NCBI GenBank assembly: GCA_028688175.1
Contig: JAQTYS010000040.1
Span: forward strand, 1 to 14,595
Reading direction: 5' to 3'
Source of the DNA: Methanothrix sp.
GTDB lineage: Archaea; Halobacteriota; Methanosarcinia; Methanotrichales; Methanotrichaceae
Length of the DNA: 14,595 nucleotides
In this document: piece by piece, positions 12,270-14,595 of the stretch
How the letters are laid out: every line of letters starts with the position of its first letter
Position numbering within the stretch: position 1 is the first letter of the stretch
Program-made: the position numbers and the translations under genes
Notes under the pieces: generated by a model
Told to the model about the DNA's origin: nothing
Database searches by the model: none
What the model saw: only the letters and a program-made list of their open reading frames with translations

Positions 12270-13772
12270 TTACAGATCCAGTTGGGCAGATGCGCTTGGA
12301 CTCTTTTTATTTTCCATCAGTGACCTGAGCATCTGCAGAGATTGACCACTGGACTGTACAATTAGACTGTCTCCCGCCTGCAATATGGTGTTTCCGCTGG
12401 GGCGCATGGGATGGCCATCTCTTCTCAGGACAGCGATCCAGGTGTCGTCAGGAATGTTGAGATCTGCAATCTGGTTTCCTACGGCTGCGCTTTCCGGGGA
12501 GACCTCAAGCTTCACCAGAGATCCCCATGCATCTTTTTCCTCCATATTCACCGGTAGGGCTTTTGCAGGGGATTTTGCCGGCACCTGCATGCCAAGGCGT
12601 CGAGCTACGAAGGGTATCGTGGACCCTTGCACCAGAACTGATGTCAGGACAACGAAGAATACGACATTGAAGATCGTATTGGCCTTGTCGATGCCGAAAA
12701 TGAGTGGATATGTCGCCAGGATGATAGGCACTGAACCTCGGAGGCCTACCCAGGAAATCATAACCCTTTCCTCCAGGGACATGTCTCTGAAGGGCAAGAG
12801 GCAGAGAAGCACGCTGATCGGTCTGGCCATGAACATCAGGACAAAGCAAATGAAGAGGCCTACGTCTGCTACCGGAATCAACTGTGAGGGAAATACCAGC
12901 AGACCCAGAGTCAGGAACATGGCGATTTGCATCAGCCAGGCCAGGCTGTCGTGGTAATGCATCAGGCTTCGTTTGTGGATGAATGAGTAGTTCGCAAGGC
13001 TCATACCGGCCAGATACACAGCGAGAAAACCGTTTCCTCCGAGAATCGATGCTACTGCGTAGATTATCATCACCGTAGATATGGTCAGAATAGGATAGAG
13101 CCCATGGTAATCCAGACGGATCCGGTTAATAAGATGCGCCATGCCCTTGCCCGATATAATCCCGAATACGCCGCCCAGGGCCATCTGCTGGGCAAACATG
13201 GGTATCAGAGCTATCGGGGATGTAGCCGGGATCAGGATGAGGCTGATCAGGCTTGTCGTGAGGAATATGGCCATGGGATCATTGCTGCCGGATTCCAGCT
13301 CCAATAGCGGCCCGATATTGCCTTTCAGGCTGATTTGTTTTGACCTGAGAATCGAGAACACTGCTGCTGCATCTGTTGAGGAGATGATGGCGGCCAGGAG
13401 CATGGCCTCGTGAACGGAGAAGCCCAGTGCATAATAAGCTGCAAATCCTACGATGGTGGCCGTAAAGATGACGCCCAGGGTAGAGAGGATTACGCCTTTC
13501 CACAATACAGGTTTTACTTCCTTCCATTTGGTATCTAATCCACCGGAAAATAGGATGAAGATTAAAGCTACTGTTCCCAGCGACTGTGCCAGCCAGGGGT
13601 CGTCGAAATAAATGCCTCCTGGTCCGTCCGAACCGGCAAGCATACCTATCATCAGGAACAGCACTAGAGTGGGCACCCCCAACTGAGTGGATGCTTTGCT
13701 GGAGATTACACTCAGGAGCAGTAGCAATGCCGCGCCCAGGAGAAGGTAGTCAAATAGAGCCATAGCCGCCAT
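12270..13772 (-). CDS. Monovalent cation:proton antiporter (CPA1, NhaP2/KefC-like) with RCK_C tail
   Basis: Membrane antiporter of 500 residues. The N-terminal 400 form a Na+/H+ exchanger domain with about twelve membrane segments. The ion-binding region is ISSTDAAAVFSIL (Asp134) and LELESGSNDPMAI with Asn164-Asp165, the ND pair typical of CPA1 antiporters. Other family signatures are FLMIGMLAGSDG and GLRGSVPI. From about residue 418 the soluble tail matches a TrkA-C/RCK_C domain (VKLEVSPESAAVGNQI, then ILQAGDSLIV), which usually senses a ligand and gates K+ transport, so the ion may be K+ as in NhaP2/CvrA. The frame runs open another 66 codons upstream to 13970, but that part overlaps the divergent DUF1699 gene and is not antiporter-like. 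ATG 13772 and 13763 are both plausible starts. Confidence 0.92.
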   Translation of the reverse strand: MAAMALFDYLLLGAALLLLLSVISSKASTQLGVPTLVLFLMIGMLAGSDGPGGIYFDDPWLAQSLGTVALIFILFSGGLDTKWKEVKPVLWKGVILSTLGVIFTATIVGFAAYYALGFSVHEAMLLAAIISSTDAAAVFSILRSKQISLKGNIGPLLELESGSNDPMAIFLTTSLISLILIPATSPIALIPMFAQQMALGGVFGIISGKGMAHLINRIRLDYHGLYPILTISTVMIIYAVASILGGNGFLAVYLAGMSLANYSFIHKRSLMHYHDSLAWLMQIAMFLTLGLLVFPSQLIPVADVGLFICFVLMFMARPISVLLCLLPFRDMSLEERVMISWVGLRGSVPIILATYPLIFGIDKANTIFNVVFFVVLTSVLVQGSTIPFVARRLGMQVPAKSPAKALPVNMEEKDAWGSLVKLEVSPESAAVGNQIADLNIPDDTWIAVLRRDGHPMRPSGNTILQAGDSLIVQSSGQSLQMLRSLMENKKSPSASAQLDL

Positions 13773-13917
13773 TAATCTTTCATTGACGCATATCTGTCTT
13801 TCGGATATTGATATGGATCCATTCAAGTAGGCATCTGTTGCAATCGTTTTAGTATGATGTGTACAGCGGAAGTGTCTATTAATATTATGAATGCATTCTA
13901 TGCTCTGGAGTGATAAA

Positions 13918-14325
13918 ATGAGAATTAGAGTGATAAGCGCCAGAAATGAGACCCCCAATTTGAATCCCAATGAAAAGACGGTTCATATGGCCTTTCGGGC
14001 CAGTAATGTAGATTTCCTTAATCTGATGCAGAGATGCCCCAGACTGAGAATGATTCAGGTTCCGCCATCCTACCGCAAGACCATGTCCAATGCCATCCAG
14101 GTCTTCCTGGAGATGCAGGGCATTGAAATGCTGGAAGGCGATGTATGGGGCCACAGAAAGGATCTGGATGAATACTTCACCGTGGACGATGCCACCCTCG
14201 CGGAGATTCGCTCCCTGGCAGCCGGCGGGGCATCTGCTGAAGAGGTAGCCGATCAAATTCAGAGAAAGGCCAGAATCGGTCCGGAGCTGATCAAGTACAT
14301 CGCCAAGGGCAAGATTACCGCATAG
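13918..14325 (+). CDS. DUF1699 family protein
   Basis: A 135-residue soluble protein of the DUF1699 family, found mainly in methanogens of the Methanosarcinales, function unknown. The conserved body includes LNPNEKTVHMAFRASN, CPRLRMIQVPPSYRKT and EMQGIEMLEGDVWGHRKD. The C-terminal 50 residues (from TVDDATLAEIR) look like a small helical domain with a helix-turn-helix-like pattern, ASAEEVADQI followed by GPELIKYI, which could suggest DNA binding but is weak. The frame opens at 13891, but ATG 13918 has GGAG at 13907-13910 with a seven-base spacer and starts MRIRVISARNE as in the family. It is divergent from the antiporter gene with 145 bases between. Confidence 0.85.
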   Translation: MRIRVISARNETPNLNPNEKTVHMAFRASNVDFLNLMQRCPRLRMIQVPPSYRKTMSNAIQVFLEMQGIEMLEGDVWGHRKDLDEYFTVDDATLAEIRSLAAGGASAEEVADQIQRKARIGPELIKYIAKGKITA

Positions 14326-14387
14326 GCCAGCAGAAGGGTGCCGGCCTGGATTATAGAAAAGCAGGCAGAAGACCCGCTCCCTTTCCC

Positions 14388-14430
14388 ATGAAAAACAAGA
14401 CTTACGATGTCGATAGATCTTGTTTTTCAT
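14388..14430 (+). terminator. Perfect 13-bp hairpin downstream of DUF1699
   Basis: ATGAAAAACAAGA (14388-14400) is perfectly inverted at 14418-14430 with a 17-base loop. The right arm contains five consecutive T residues. It lies 62 bases after the DUF1699 stop and probably ends that transcript; it could equally insulate against the mobile element to its right. Confidence 0.5.
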
Positions 14431-14431
14431 T

Positions 14432-14463
14432 TGCCTCATATGTGCCATTGTCCTGAGGCACAT
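14432..14463. repeat. Two overlapping, mutually exclusive hairpins ahead of tnpB
   Basis: TGCCTCA (14432-14438) pairs with TGAGGCA (14454-14460), and ATGTGCC (14440-14446) pairs with GGCACAT (14457-14463). The right arms overlap, so only one stem can form at a time. Subterminal hairpins are the recognition structures at IS200/IS605 element ends, and this one lies about 110 bases before the tnpB-like start, the usual place for a left end. Confidence 0.45.
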
Positions 14464-14571
14464 GGGTGTTTAGGGGGCGGGATGAATGCCGTACCTACTG
14501 CATTTGAAACTGAAGCGAAATAGATATCTAGTTAGTGGGTCCATAAATATTTTGATGGAGCTGGGATAGGG

Positions 14572-14595
14572 ATGAAGACTGCCTACAAGTTCAGG
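14572..14595 (+). CDS. tnpB: TnpB-type (IS200/IS605 OrfB) protein, N-terminal fragment
   Basis: The last eight codons of the window read MKTAYKFR, the characteristic opening of TnpB/OrfB proteins, which usually continue as an MKxAYKFRLYP segment. TnpB is the RNA-guided nuclease carried by IS200/IS605 and IS1341-type elements and acts with an omega RNA from the element's right end. A TATA-like CCATAAATATTTT lies at 14541-14553, which would start the mRNA at or just before the ATG. No tnpA is seen to the left, so the element is either IS1341-like (tnpB only) or the tnpA lies outside. The evidence is eight residues plus position; the rest of the gene is beyond the window. Confidence 0.6.

Noticed and set aside
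12234..12323. Short ORF overlapping the UbiA stop as ATGA (MKTAPKNEDSG start)
   Set aside because: Only 29 codons, mostly antisense to the 3' end of the antiporter gene and without family character.
12385..12957. Plus-strand 190-codon ORF inside the antiporter gene
   Set aside because: Antisense shadow with a composition rich in Arg, Thr and Met and no domain.
13773..13970. 66-codon N-terminal extension of the antiporter
   Set aside because: It overlaps the divergent DUF1699 gene and its promoter, and the antiporter family starts at the MAAMALFDYLL segment.
13885..14463. Minus-strand 192-codon ORF as a possible tnpA beside tnpB
   Set aside because: It is mostly the antisense of DUF1699 and shows no HUH or catalytic Tyr motif of TnpA.

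Overview
The window looks like chromosomal DNA of a methanogenic archaeon, most likely of the Methanothrix/Methanosaeta or wider Methanosarcinales type. The evidence is a group II chaperonin (thermosome), a CfbB-like cobyrinate/Ni-sirohydrochlorin a,c-diamide synthase of the coenzyme F430 or corrinoid pathway, an archaeal cupin-type glucose-6-phosphate isomerase, a UbiA prenyltransferase with archaeal-lipid-type motifs, DUF166, DUF434/DUF5616 and DUF1699 proteins, and TATA-box promoters with short or absent 5' leaders. The genus is an inference; no rRNA or tRNA gene is present to fix it.

Layout. 1-89: 5' end of a cold-shock-domain gene (minus strand, cut by the window edge), divergent from the thermosome gene at 289-1980. 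2067-2849: a membrane-anchored coiled-coil protein with a phospholipase D-like domain. 2865-3641 (minus): a lone FecE/BtuD-type ABC ATPase. 3656-4440: gene-poor, AT-rich stretch with an inverted repeat, one doubtful ORF and what looks like the right end of a decayed TnpB-type (IS200/IS605) element. 4444-5136 and 5280-5492 (both minus): two secreted, sequon-rich proteins, one with a lamin-tail domain and one built from eight tandem N-x-T/S tetrapeptides; their promoters share a motif. 5666-7021 (minus): cfbB-like gene. 7124-9820 (plus): a tightly overlapping operon of DUF166, class I fumarase alpha, class I fumarase beta and a DUF434/DUF5616 protein. The last gene lacks any ATG, GTG or TTG codon ahead of its conserved N-terminus and probably starts at a CTG that overlaps the fumarase stop. 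9954-10403: unknown secreted protein. 10572-12237: cupin glucose-6-phosphate isomerase followed by a UbiA prenyltransferase. 12270-13772 (minus): monovalent cation/proton antiporter with a RCK_C tail. 13918-14325: DUF1699 protein. 14572-end: first codons of a TnpB-type transposase-associated gene.

How the genes fit together. Thermosome and cold-shock protein share a divergent promoter region, so two temperature-stress genes lie back to back. The cfbB-like gene and the fumarase operon are also divergent, with promoters only about 100 bases apart; both appear leaderless or nearly so. Fumarase serves the partial citric acid cycle, and its O2-sensitive 4Fe-4S alpha subunit is embedded between a six-cysteine DUF166 protein and a NYN/PIN-like DUF434/DUF5616 protein. 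This is the most suggestive uncharacterised association in the window. The rest is mostly housekeeping or envelope genes. I see no CRISPR array, no toxin-antitoxin pair and no clear defence system.
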